Positions 34,601 through 42,809 of a stretch of 64,000 nt of DNA are shown piece by piece (position 1 is the stretch's first letter; every line of letters begins with the position of its first letter). The stretch spans positions 124,001-188,000 of the forward strand of contig SVEQ01000001.1 of NCBI GenBank assembly GCA_015057325.1, written 5' to 3'. Below the pieces are notes generated by a model, which searched no databases, was not told where the DNA came from, and worked only from the letters and a program-made list of their open reading frames with translations. This DNA is from Lachnospiraceae bacterium (GTDB lineage: Bacteria; Bacillota; Clostridia; Lachnospirales; Lachnospiraceae). A program made the position numbers and the translations under genes.

Positions 34601-37600
34601 TGTATGCCTGGATACGTTCACTCGGCATGGATAAAGAGGGCGGATTAAACCTGTCTCTTTTTGCCTCAACAAAGTATTCGTATTCTATTCCGGGCAAAAG
34701 CGTAACCTTGCTTCCGTCCACATTGGTGCCGTCATCCTTATAAGAATAGGTATAACTTCCGTCATCATTCTGTACGCCACTGTTACCTTTAATAGATGCG
34801 GCAAGGATTTCAGATTCTGCTCCGTCGATCGTGGTAACCCTGTATATATTGAAACTCTCAATCCCTGCAGGATCTTCGTAGTCCCAATCGAGAGCAATGC
34901 TGTCGGTGGAGGAATCGTAATAGTTTTGTCTGAGTCCTTGAGGAACGACCGGAGGTGCCATCACATCTCTGACCATATAATCAACTACAGGGAACTTGAC
35001 CGTATCACCGTTTTTATTGGTATAGGATCCTTCATGGGCGAACATCTTCCATGACATGCCGTAACCATATTCTTCCGCCTCCTGAGGCATGTTCTGCATG
35101 GTTGCGGTATAGGTATTTCCTGATGTCGAGATCATGGCATAGCCCGCCTCGACGCCGGCTCCTGCGGATACGCCGACTGTTACGCCGCCGGCACCTGCAC
35201 CTGAGGATATGGACATCTCGATAGCAGATGAGAAACTGGTCTCATGCTCTTTGCTCATCTCTATGGACTGTGTCTGGGTGATACCGCCGCCTGCACTAGT
35301 ATAATCAACTCCGAGCCAGTTACCTTTATATTCCTTGACATTTTTATAGCCGGCACTGCTTGTTGGATAGGTTTCGGGATATCCCAACGTGTGCTTTAAT
35401 ACATCCCCTTCAATGACAGGAAGCTCGCTATAGTTCTTCGCAATGGCATTGTATTTATCAAGTTCAATCGTGGATGTACAAGGCGTTTTAGGGAAATATA
35501 GATACTTTTTGTATTTGGTTGTTTTTCCGGTATCTTTATTGTAAACTGCGGTATCGTACTCGTAAATCTCCATGGGAATGGAATAGAATACAACCGCATC
35601 CGCGCCGGAACTGGTACTGTATTCCGTTGAGAAGTTGATCTGACTTTCCTGTTCATATTCCGTGGTAAAGCTGGCATTCCATGCAACTTCCCCCTCGACC
35701 TGTGCCACATTGCCAAGACCTAAGATACTGATTTCCTGTTCCACTCTGGTAAAGGCTCCCGCCGAAATGGTTGCCGATGCAGAAGCACTTTGTCCGCTTC
35801 CGCTGCTCTTACCGTAAGAGGTTGTTGACTCCGCATAGTTTCCACTCAGCTCATCATTGGCCAACAAATCTTTGAAATAAGGCGGTGAGGAAAGTACCGC
35901 AAGTACCTCCGGGTCCGTATAGGTGAATGAATGCCTACCGGTATAGGACATATAGGTGGAATCATCATCCGTATTGACCACGGCATAAACAGGACAATTC
36001 ACGCTTTCAACCTGGTCCGGCGGCATCAGCGGACCACTGGCTCCCGGCGTAAACGCCATCATATAATGATAATCTGCTTTTAAATCAACCGAAATCCGAG
36101 AATATTCATAAATATCATATGAAGCAGTTGTTCCTACCATTGCCTTGCAAAAGACAGTGTCAACTCCATTTCCGTTCAAATCCGCTACCTGAAAGTCATA
36201 GGGGATAAATCCTTTCGTGTAATTAATATCTGAACACGAAATATGCACCGCATATATAAAATCTTTATTATAAGTTTGATCAATTTGTATCTTTTGACAT
36301 AAAATCTCATTATTTTCCGTGTTAAAACTAATCTCATAAGAAAACTTGGTGGTGGTAGCATCTTCTGCAACGAAATAAGGAGACCAAAAATGATGATTTG
36401 CGTAATACAATTCCTGTGGCATCCGAAGTGACGTGATAGTCATTTTATATTGAAAACACTCACACGTCGGACCAGCCTTATTGGGATTCATGTGTCTGGA
36501 TGCTAGTTTTACAAAATCAAAGTCTCCGTCGACCTCTGCCCATTGATAAACGGCTAAATACTTAGCATTAGCATTGCTGACAGCGCTTAAATAGGCAAGA
36601 TAGGTTTCAGTATCATCCCCTTTTTTCTCGCGGAATATAACCACGGAAGGATCTGTATAATTATACGCTTCAAAGCCTGTCTCCGTGACATAAGTAATCG
36701 TTTTGTGCCCTTTCTCATCCAGCATATTTTTCAGGTTTCCAAAATAAACCGTAACCGATGTGTTGCATCCGATAGCCAGATCATCGATACCGTCTTGATC
36801 CAGATCTCCCACAGCCAGAGAGACAAAATTGTCTCCATCTGTTTGTATGGTCCGCTTAATCTCCCAACTGCTCATATTATAGATATCACATTTTTCCGGA
36901 AGTGTTTTTAATCCGTAGATTTCAACCCTTGCTCCATTTATGTTAGCGGAATACGGATTATAGACAGCAATCTCATCGATTCCATTACCGTCAAAATCCC
37001 CTGTTACTATGTTCATATAGGCGATTGCCTGTAGTTGTTTGGTTTTGGAATCTGGAATCGATTCTGTATGATAATAATTTACATTGTTCTTAAACTGCTC
37101 CATATCTTCTGAAAACCTGAAACCAAGTTCAATCGCAGAGTCAGAAGATTTCCCCGTATTTACAGCATCATTTACGCTAAGTAGCAGTTTAAGATTCGAA
37201 CTGTCCCTGTCATCAAAACTTACCATGGCAAACTGCGATTTTTTTCCCTCTGTGTTACCATCAAAATTGCCTCCAGCGGTCTTATTCATAAAGTTATTCT
37301 GAAACTGCTTACCGTTTGTATCGCCGGAAACTGTACCTGATGCATTATTTTTATAAGAAATGTTTCCTAAATCATTTGTGACATTATTACCGATAATCGC
37401 ACTGCCGTCCTGCCCCATGGTGGCGCAAAAGACCTCATCTGCCATATTGGCGATCACAGTCTTTGACCCATAAGGGTTATTCTCCGTATCATCCTCATCA
37501 AACCCTTCCGGCTCTGCATCCGAATTAATACCGATGGCTTTCAGTGCATTAACCGAGGTGCTTTCCGCTGCCTGCACCCTGATTGGCGGTGCAAACGTAA

Positions 37601-37676
37601 GAATTTCCGTTACTGCAAATGTTGCAGCCATGATGCTGCAAAGCAAACGCGTTTTTTTTCTTCTTCCGTTCCTCAT
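31671..37676 (-). CDS. Very large secreted protein: FG-GAP-like repeats, pore-like segments, FN3/Ig modules, Cys-knuckle region
   Basis: 2001-aa exported protein, function unknown. A signal peptide spans residues ~1-37. FG-GAP/VCBS-type calcium motifs follow (GDFDGNGIDEIAVYN ~226, GDLDQDGIDDLAIG ~290, ADLNGNGVDTVF ~495), suggesting a beta-propeller. Residues ~625-690 and ~795-862 are Ser/Thr/Gly-rich alternating stretches (SASATISAG; SSGAGAGGVTVGVSAGAG) that resemble amphipathic hairpins of beta-pore toxins (inference). Then come an FN3-like domain (~909-1028), an Ig-like domain (~1032-1130), further beta modules and a region of paired CxxC knuckles (~1749-1880: CQNCGKIF, CSRCDAVF, CKVCGAEK), and a basic C-terminal domain. 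No LPXTG or TM anchor is seen. AAGGAG lies 6 bp before the ATG. It is the only - strand gene between hisS and aspS. Confidence 0.8.
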   Translation of the reverse strand: MRNGRRKKTRLLCSIMAATFAVTEILTFAPPIRVQAAESTSVNALKAIGINSDAEPEGFDEDDTENNPYGSKTVIANMADEVFCATMGQDGSAIIGNNVTNDLGNISYKNNASGTVSGDTNGKQFQNNFMNKTAGGNFDGNTEGKKSQFAMVSFDDRDSSNLKLLLSVNDAVNTGKSSDSAIELGFRFSEDMEQFKNNVNYYHTESIPDSKTKQLQAIAYMNIVTGDFDGNGIDEIAVYNPYSANINGARVEIYGLKTLPEKCDIYNMSSWEIKRTIQTDGDNFVSLAVGDLDQDGIDDLAIGCNTSVTVYFGNLKNMLDEKGHKTITYVTETGFEAYNYTDPSVVIFREKKGDDTETYLAYLSAVSNANAKYLAVYQWAEVDGDFDFVKLASRHMNPNKAGPTCECFQYKMTITSLRMPQELYYANHHFWSPYFVAEDATTTKFSYEISFNTENNEILCQKIQIDQTYNKDFIYAVHISCSDINYTKGFIPYDFQVADLNGNGVDTVFCKAMVGTTASYDIYEYSRISVDLKADYHYMMAFTPGASGPLMPPDQVESVNCPVYAVVNTDDDSTYMSYTGRHSFTYTDPEVLAVLSSPPYFKDLLANDELSGNYAESTTSYGKSSGSGQSASASATISAGAFTRVEQEISILGLGNVAQVEGEVAWNASFTTEYEQESQINFSTEYSTSSGADAVVFYSIPMEIYEYDTAVYNKDTGKTTKYKKYLYFPKTPCTSTIELDKYNAIAKNYSELPVIEGDVLKHTLGYPETYPTSSAGYKNVKEYKGNWLGVDYTSAGGGITQTQSIEMSKEHETSFSSAIEMSISSGAGAGGVTVGVSAGAGVEAGYAMISTSGNTYTATMQNMPQEAEEYGYGMSWKMFAHEGSYTNKNGDTVKFPVVDYMVRDVMAPPVVPQGLRQNYYDSSTDSIALDWDYEDPAGIESFNIYRVTTIDGAESEILAASIKGNSGVQNDDGSYTYSYKDDGTNVDGSKVTLLPGIEYEYFVEAKRDRFNPPSLSMPSERIQAYTRSDVEYPDITVRGVSNNMLTVYPDRTYDIRLNINNSDAFLQLTYQWQKYDKKQGWSDIKGARKSSYTIEDATVDVNGEYRCRIDALAYDSKLLRQTSVRTYTDVFTVSYKMRSVAIDSMEVTSNDNKPEVLVTFKPKEANCMEAPTGKIKYVIENDSTQKICYATLQQDGTNKASSKLSDAGQLPTLNDGRYKITVYYEGDELFGSFTSDTQYLVIGNQNIYPVLRKSDGTVTNTFDYGDEMCIDFYRYTKDANGKTTEEKIVTTTYPDGYKETITDDPGRYNDKTITVTIDGESKTFNYNYTVNKRPVEIGLSTDTLKKGEIEDHLPTPILIPGSSMMTGDSISDFVNLTFWNENKTSQITLSNTTDVGRYHGVLELKNNNPKLKCYDITLYSSQINVISNTYDVHIKADECDGQKVGTINLSKPEKRQGLTDETLFVETNTEFKLTAVPIQGYKLDHWEITEGSDKKSVSDQTLTMKNTPVATSIKACFVANTSKVTIDDSLSKGGTFTIPDGFVSGNEYPVGSQLSFSALANDDVEPDYWIRKEGRKSYYTYAASLTLTVPEDDVILYPVFMNKLCKIELGDGITATYTFEDENQDTVTQTLKNGYKVPKGSEISLHTDDYQHYLWYVNDAEVGRNQDTDFTVTEDSKIELRPIEIANQPAPNISVSENTEKVSAVELPENWEWDTNDANKVLKRGEDVEATANYIGEDKDQYEHTSIVIKIKRSACDHKNVTVFKAQGATCEEDGHIEYRICQNCGKIFSDAECTTEIKLAQTITEHSLGHTPVTDNAREATCTQDGLTEGSHCSRCDAVFKAQKTIPAKGHQWDEGTVTKAPTETAAGVKTYKCKVCGAEKTEDIAALNKQDGSNPSTGKDTVSSKDSEKGNTDAKDTNDAKLKISKVTAKKNTKKITVKLNLEDATVKIKVGIGAYKKAKAKGTTHTLKLGYKLKKGTKITIKVTKHKFTTLKKTYKVK

Positions 37677-37722
37677 TGTTTTCTCCTTTTTATTTTATTT
37701 TTTATCCGGATTAAGACGCCGG

Positions 37723-37750
37723 ATTATATACTGATATCAGATCAGTACAA
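37723..37750 (-). promoter_or_regulatory. Promoter of the 2001-aa secreted protein gene
   Basis: On the - strand TTGTAC (complement of 37745-37750) and TATAAT (complement of 37723-37728) are separated by 16 bp, about 47 bp upstream of the ATG. The spacer contains a palindrome (37729-37747). Confidence 0.6.
37729..37747. promoter_or_regulatory. 19-bp palindrome between -10 and -35, candidate operator
   Basis: TACTGAT-N5-ATCAGTA is a perfect 7-bp inverted repeat, and CTGATATCAG inside it is itself palindromic. It fills the spacer of the - strand promoter, the classic position for a repressor site. Confidence 0.5.
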
Positions 37751-37828
37751 GGCTCTATACAATCAAAATTATACCATATACCAGCAGGATATTCCACATA
37801 TTTGACACATACGAAAAGGCCGGAGGAA

Positions 37829-37857
37829 TTGAAAGATTTCATCGAAAATGATATAAT
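37829..37857 (+). promoter_or_regulatory. Promoter of the membrane-linked MBL gene
   Basis: TTGAAA (37829-37834), a 17-bp spacer and TATAAT (37852-37857), about 45 bp before the ATG at 37903. Confidence 0.7.
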
Positions 37858-37902
37858 CGGGCTAATTTTGGCTATATTATTCACGAAGGTGGTGAGCATA
37901 GA

Positions 37903-39021
37903 ATGATTTTAAATTGGATGAACGGTTACGGAGCACTTGCCCTGATTCTTCTTTGTGTGGGTTTGTTCTTTGAAATTGCATATATTGGAACGATTCTCGC
38001 AAATCGCAAAGGCAGGCATGTGTCAGGCGTACTGTTAATGGCGGGTATATTTTTCTGCTTGGCACTTGCAGCATTTCCGCTGACAAGAAGAATCTGGTTT
38101 TGTGGAATGCTTTTTGATGTTTCATTTTATGCGGTGATATACACGATAATAGTAGAATTAAAACCTAATAAAAATAAGTATAAGTATCGTATTACTGTTC
38201 TTTCCGATAATACCGAGTTTGAAGATTATAAGGGTGAGCATGGACTTTCTCTTTACATAGAATATGGGCCGGATAAGATATTGTTAGATGCAGGAAGAAG
38301 CGGTCTTTTTCTTGAAAATGCAAAGAAACTTGGAATTGATTTATCAGAGGTTGACATCGCTGTTTTATCACATTCCCATTATGATCATGCAGACGGACTT
38401 GATGAGTTCTTCAAAGTAAATGATACTGCAAAGGTATACATGCGAAAAGAAGCCGGTGAGTGCTATTATTCTATGCATGATGACGGCATGAAATATATCG
38501 GGCCAAAGAAGGGAATGCTTGAAAAATACAAGGACCGTATTGTGTATGTTGAAGAAGATTTGACTTATATAGGAAAGAGTTCATATACGATAGCACTGCT
38601 GCCACATAGTACGCATGGCCTTTCGAGCCTTGGAGAAAACGCAAAATTATATAAGAAAGTCGGAGAGGATTATGTTCCGGATGATTTTTCTCATGAGCAG
38701 ACGTTGTGTATAGATAACGGAAAGGGCCTGATTATTATTAACAGTTGTTCGCATGGAGGAGTTGAGAATATAATCAATGAGGTCAGGAAAGAATATGACG
38801 GCTATTCACAAAAGAGAAGTGTGTATGCTTATATCGGCGGGTTTCATTTATTCAAATCTTCTGATGAGGAAATCATAAAACTTGCGAATACTCTAAAAGA
38901 GGTTGAATGCGAGAGATTTATTACCGGACACTGCACGGGAGACCATGCATATGAAGTGTTAAAAAATGAGCTTGGCGACAGAGTGGAGCAGTTCCATGCA
39001 GGAATGTTGATAGAGTTATAA
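37903..39021 (+). CDS. Metallo-beta-lactamase-fold protein with N-terminal membrane domain
   Basis: 372-aa protein. Residues ~1-90 form three hydrophobic helices (ALALILLCVGLFFEIAYI and two more); residues ~100-372 are an MBL domain of the COG1237 (MptA/dihydropterin cyclic-phosphodiesterase-like) type with HSHYDHADG (~152-160), a later metal His in SCSHGG, GGFHLF and TGHCTGDHAYE. The stand-alone COG1237 family acts on small phosphate compounds; the membrane extension is unusual and its role is not known. AAGGTGGTG precedes the ATG. It is transcribed divergently from the 2001-aa gene, from its own promoter. Confidence 0.83.
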   Translation: MILNWMNGYGALALILLCVGLFFEIAYIGTILANRKGRHVSGVLLMAGIFFCLALAAFPLTRRIWFCGMLFDVSFYAVIYTIIVELKPNKNKYKYRITVLSDNTEFEDYKGEHGLSLYIEYGPDKILLDAGRSGLFLENAKKLGIDLSEVDIAVLSHSHYDHADGLDEFFKVNDTAKVYMRKEAGECYYSMHDDGMKYIGPKKGMLEKYKDRIVYVEEDLTYIGKSSYTIALLPHSTHGLSSLGENAKLYKKVGEDYVPDDFSHEQTLCIDNGKGLIIINSCSHGGVENIINEVRKEYDGYSQKRSVYAYIGGFHLFKSSDEEIIKLANTLKEVECERFITGHCTGDHAYEVLKNELGDRVEQFHAGMLIEL

Positions 39022-39117
39022 TAATATCTTGATATTTTATGCAAAAAGAAGTAATATAACTAGGAATTGTTCGTAGATAGATATTATTGAGATACAAAAT
39101 ATAAGGAGAAACACGAA

Positions 39118-40908
39118 ATGGCAGAATCAATGAAGGGTCTTAAGAGGACCCACAGATGTACAGAGGTAAGTAACAAGAATGTTGGAGAAAATGTTACCGT
39201 TATGGGCTGGGTGCAGAAAAGCCGTAACAAGGGTGGTATCATTTTCGTAGATCTTCGCGACAGAAGCGGTTTGCTTCAGGTTATTTTTGAAGAGGATAAA
39301 TGCGGAGCAGAGAGTTTTGCTAAGGCAGAGAAGTTAAGAAGTGAGTTTGTCGTTGCAATCACAGGTGAGGTTGCACTTCGTGCAGGTGGAATTAACAAGA
39401 ACCTTGCAACAGGCGATATAGAGATAATCGCAAAGGATATAAGAATCCTTTCAGAGTCAGAGACACCTCCGTTCCCTATTGAGGAGAACTCAAAGACTAA
39501 GGAAGAAATCAGACTTAAGTATAGAACACTTGACCTTCGTCGTCCTGACCTTCAGAGGAATCTTATCTTAAGAAGTAAGGTTGTAAGCATTATAAGAAAC
39601 TTCTTAGCGGAAGAAGGATTCTTGGAGATTGAGACACCAATCCTTAACAAGTCAACACCGGAGGGAGCAAGAGATTACCTTGTACCAAGCCGTGTTCACC
39701 CGGGTTCGTTCTACGCATTGCCACAGTCACCGCAGATTTTCAAGCAGCTTTTGATGGCATCAGGATATGACCGTTATTATCAGGTAGCAAAATGTTTCCG
39801 TGACGAGGACCTTCGTGCTGACCGTCAGCCGGAGTTTACTCAGATAGATATGGAGTTATCATTTGTTGATATAGATGACGTACTTGATGTAAATGAGCGT
39901 TTGCTTGCAAGAGTATTCAAAGAGGCAATCGGCGTTGATGTTCCACTTCCGATTCAGAGAATGACATGGGCAGAGGCTATGGAGCGTTTTGGTTCGGATA
40001 AGCCGGATATAAGATTTGGCATGGAGCTTAAAAATGTTACAGACGTTGTTAAGGGTTGTGGTTTCGGAGTATTTACCGGAGCAATCGAAAACGGTGGTTC
40101 TGTACGTGGTATCAATGTTAAGGGCCAGGGCGCAATGCCTCGTAAGAAGATTGACGCACTTGTTGATTTCGCAAAGGGCTATGGTGCAAAGGGTCTTGCT
40201 TATATTGCAATCGGCGAAGACGGATCATTTAAGTCATCATTTGCTAAGTTCATGACAGATGAAGAAATGAATAACCTTGTTAAAGCGCTTGACGGTGAGA
40301 ACGGAGACCTTCTTCTCTTTGCAGCCGACAGAGATAAGATTGTATTTTCTGTACTTGGTGCACTTCGTTGCGAGATGGCTTCGCAGCTTGAGCTTGTAAG
40401 CAAGGACGATTACAGATTCTTGTGGGTAACAGAGTTCCCTGTATTTGAGTGGTCTGATGAGGAAGAAAGATATCAGGCAATGCACCATCCATTTACAATG
40501 CCTATGGAGGAAGATATCGACCTTCTTGATACAGATATGGGTAAGGCAAGAGCTAAGGCTTATGATATAGTATTAAATGGTGTCGAACTTGGTGGCGGTT
40601 CTGTCCGTATTCATCAGGACGACATTCAGGAGAAGATGTTTAAACTTCTTGGAATCAGTGAAGAGGACGCTAATGACAGATTCGGTTTCATGCTTACAGC
40701 ATTTAAGTATGGCGTACCGCCTCACGCAGGACTTGCGTTTGGTCTTGACAGAATGATAATGCTTATGACAGGAGCAGAGTCAATTCGTGACGTTATCGCA
40801 TTCCCTAAAATTAAGGATGCAAGCTGCTTACTTTCTGATGCACCGTCAGGAGTTGATAAGAAGCAGTTAGAGGAACTTTGCATAGAGGTTAAGCTTCCTC
40901 AGGAGTAA
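39118..40908 (+). CDS. aspS: Aspartate-tRNA ligase
   Basis: 596-aa class IIb synthetase charging tRNA-Asp. The N-terminal OB anticodon-binding domain (VMGWVQKSRNKGGIIFVDLR), motif 2 (FRDEDLRADRQPEFTQID), the bacterial GAD insertion (~290-410) and motif 3 (GLAFGLDRMIMLM) are all visible, so it is the complete bacterial-type enzyme. AAGGAG precedes the ATG. In many Firmicutes aspS directly follows hisS; here about 9.5 kb lie between them. A strong terminator follows. Confidence 0.96.
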   Translation: MAESMKGLKRTHRCTEVSNKNVGENVTVMGWVQKSRNKGGIIFVDLRDRSGLLQVIFEEDKCGAESFAKAEKLRSEFVVAITGEVALRAGGINKNLATGDIEIIAKDIRILSESETPPFPIEENSKTKEEIRLKYRTLDLRRPDLQRNLILRSKVVSIIRNFLAEEGFLEIETPILNKSTPEGARDYLVPSRVHPGSFYALPQSPQIFKQLLMASGYDRYYQVAKCFRDEDLRADRQPEFTQIDMELSFVDIDDVLDVNERLLARVFKEAIGVDVPLPIQRMTWAEAMERFGSDKPDIRFGMELKNVTDVVKGCGFGVFTGAIENGGSVRGINVKGQGAMPRKKIDALVDFAKGYGAKGLAYIAIGEDGSFKSSFAKFMTDEEMNNLVKALDGENGDLLLFAADRDKIVFSVLGALRCEMASQLELVSKDDYRFLWVTEFPVFEWSDEEERYQAMHHPFTMPMEEDIDLLDTDMGKARAKAYDIVLNGVELGGGSVRIHQDDIQEKMFKLLGISEEDANDRFGFMLTAFKYGVPPHAGLAFGLDRMIMLMTGAESIRDVIAFPKIKDASCLLSDAPSGVDKKQLEELCIEVKLPQE

Positions 40909-40925
40909 ATATAAACATGTAATGA

Positions 40926-40960
40926 AGCGTAGCGGTTTTTGTGACTGCTACGCTATTTTT
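40926..40960 (+). terminator. Terminator after aspS
   Basis: AGCGTAGC (40926-40933) pairs perfectly with GCTACGCT (40947-40954), followed by ATTTTT, beginning about 18 bp after the aspS stop. Confidence 0.85.
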
Positions 40961-41011
40961 ATGAGAAACGTAAGGAGGTTTGTAAGTATTTTTTGTTAAT
41001 ACTTGGGATTT

Positions 41012-41096
41012 AGGTTTTATAATTTGTAATTAAGGTAACGTTAAGGTTTGTCGATTTTACGGATAAGGTTTGCCTGTTATTATAAGCACATAAGGT
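41012..41096 (+). promoter_or_regulatory. Cluster of phased AGGT direct repeats with a putative promoter
   Basis: TAAGGT occurs at 41031, 41042, 41064 and 41091, and a related TTAGGTTT core has AGGT at 41012. The first four AGGT cores are 21, 11 and 22 bp apart, close to whole helical turns. A possible promoter, TTGTTA (40993-40998) and TATAAT (41018-41023, 19-bp spacer), overlaps the upstream end. Phased direct repeats are the usual binding pattern of OmpR-family regulators, and one is encoded two genes downstream. Confidence 0.45.
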
Positions 41097-41164
41097 TGAA
41101 CGAGATACTTCAACAAACAACAAAAAACCCATAGAATATATAGAATAATAAGGAGGGAAAGATT

Positions 41165-42085
41165 ATGTGGGATAGAAAGAAATTAAAAGCGGTAGCAAAG
41201 GAAAAGTTCCAGGCAAATTATTGGAAGTGTGTGTTGGTGGCATTGCTCTTTTCATTCATAATGGGAGGTGCAGGCTACGGTGGATACCACGGCAATTACA
41301 ATTTTAGCAATTTTGGTAACCACAGCGTTACTGAAACAACCAATGACAAGAAAGACAAAGATGATGCAGAGTTGTTCGATGAAGACGATCCGGATGATGC
41401 AAAGGTCAAAGCAGCTTATGACAGCGAAATTGGCAAGGACATCAGGGATGCAATCGATGACGCTGACAAGGCTAACAAGGAAGTTAATGATATTGCCAAC
41501 AAGTTAAAAGATGCTGATAAGTCAGCAATGGTTGCACTCGTAGTTGTAATTGTTATCATAGTGACTATAATAGTATTAATAGCTGTTGCAATCGGAATAC
41601 TCTTTGATGCATTCTTAATCAACCCGATTGAAATCGGATGTGCTAAGTTCTTCTACAAGAACTTAAATGAACCTGCTAACGTATCAAATGTTACATGTGG
41701 TTTTGACTACGGTTACAAGAACAACGTTAAGATTATGCTTTGGAGAGATGTTTATACATTCCTTTGGTCATTACTCTTCATCATCCCCGGTATTGTTAAG
41801 GGATACGAGTACAAAATGATTCCTTACCTTTTGGCAGACAATCCTGAGATGACTAAGGAAGAGGCTTTTGCAGAGAGTAAGCGTATGATGGACGGCCAGA
41901 AGTGGAGAGCATTCGTGTTAGACTTATCATTTATCGGATGGGATCTCTTGTCAGCATTGTTTACAGCAGGCCTTCTCTCAATCTTCTTCGTAGCACCATA
42001 TAAGCGTTCTGCACAGGCAGCACTCTATGATGCATTAAGATACGGACAGCCTACAGCAACACCTGATGAAACAGCATCATTCTAA
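41165..42085 (+). CDS. DUF975 family integral membrane protein
   Basis: 306-aa membrane protein with a hydrophobic helix near residues 20-38, a ~90-residue acidic external or cytosolic loop (DEDDPDDAK), then four or five further TM segments. The family hallmark (IPYLLADNPEMTKEEAF followed by KRMMDGQKWRAFVLDLSFIGWDLL) is present at ~216-260. Function of DUF975 proteins is unknown. AAGGAGGG lies before the ATG. It is followed after 18 bp by a response regulator gene and so is probably co-transcribed with the two-component system, perhaps as its target or sensor partner. Confidence 0.85.
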   Translation: MWDRKKLKAVAKEKFQANYWKCVLVALLFSFIMGGAGYGGYHGNYNFSNFGNHSVTETTNDKKDKDDAELFDEDDPDDAKVKAAYDSEIGKDIRDAIDDADKANKEVNDIANKLKDADKSAMVALVVVIVIIVTIIVLIAVAIGILFDAFLINPIEIGCAKFFYKNLNEPANVSNVTCGFDYGYKNNVKIMLWRDVYTFLWSLLFIIPGIVKGYEYKMIPYLLADNPEMTKEEAFAESKRMMDGQKWRAFVLDLSFIGWDLLSALFTAGLLSIFFVAPYKRSAQAALYDALRYGQPTATPDETASF

Positions 42086-42103
42086 TACGATTAGGAGAAA
42101 TGA

Positions 42104-42787
42104 ATGGGTTATAAAATATTAATTGCAGATGATGAGCCGGAGATTCGAGACCTGCTTCGGCTTTATCTGGAAAACGAACAATATACAGTGATTGAGGCAG
42201 CAGATGGAAGGGCTGCCCTTTCGCTGTTTAGAAAAGAGAATCCCGATTTGTGTGTTTTGGATATTATGATGCCGGAGATGGACGGTTACAATGTTCTTAA
42301 AGAAATGAGAAAAGAGAGCAATGTTCCTGTAATTATATTATCTGCCAAAGACGCGGATTCCGAAAAGATTTTAGGTCTTAATCTGGGAGCGGACGACTAC
42401 CTCTCAAAGCCGTTTAATCCGCTTGAGGCGGTGGCAAGAGTCAATTCCAATATCAGAAGATTCTACAGCCTTGGTGCCAACGAAGTCAAAAGAGAAGTGA
42501 TTAAGGTTAGGGATTTAACTCTTGACCCGGAATCATGTATTTTGAAAAAAGGCGATACAACCATAGAACTTACTTCTGTTGAGTACAAGATTATGGAACT
42601 TTTTATGACGCATCCGGGCAAGGTATTTACCAAACAGCAGATATACGAGCACGGTTGGGGCGATGAGTACATAATTGCGGATAACAATATAATGGTTTGT
42701 ATCAGTAAGCTTAGAAGCAAATTAGACGACGATCAGTCGGCATATATTAAGACACTTCGTGGTCTTGGTTATCGTCTTGAGGGATGA
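42104..42787 (+). CDS. OmpR/PhoB-family response regulator (VanR-like)
   Basis: 227-aa DNA-binding regulator. The receiver domain has the acidic pocket DDEPE (~10), phosphoacceptor Asp in CVLDIMMPEMDG (~54), Thr/Ser position ILSAKDAD and Lys in LSKPF (~103). The C-terminal winged helix (~130-227) shows LTSVEYKIMELFMTHPGK and NNIMVCISKLRSKL...TLRGLGYRL, typical of the OmpR class. It is followed after 22 bp by a histidine kinase gene, forming a standard pair, and probably shares a transcript with the DUF975 gene. Confidence 0.93.
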   Translation: MGYKILIADDEPEIRDLLRLYLENEQYTVIEAADGRAALSLFRKENPDLCVLDIMMPEMDGYNVLKEMRKESNVPVIILSAKDADSEKILGLNLGADDYLSKPFNPLEAVARVNSNIRRFYSLGANEVKREVIKVRDLTLDPESCILKKGDTTIELTSVEYKIMELFMTHPGKVFTKQQIYEHGWGDEYIIADNNIMVCISKLRSKLDDDQSAYIKTLRGLGYRLEG

Positions 42788-42809
42788 TTTTTAGTTTTGG
42801 AGAGATTTC

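Noticed and set aside
29639-39117. Mobile element (integrase, transposase, att repeats) to explain the genes between hisS and aspS
   Set aside because: No recombinase gene, terminal repeats or tRNA gene was found in the segment.
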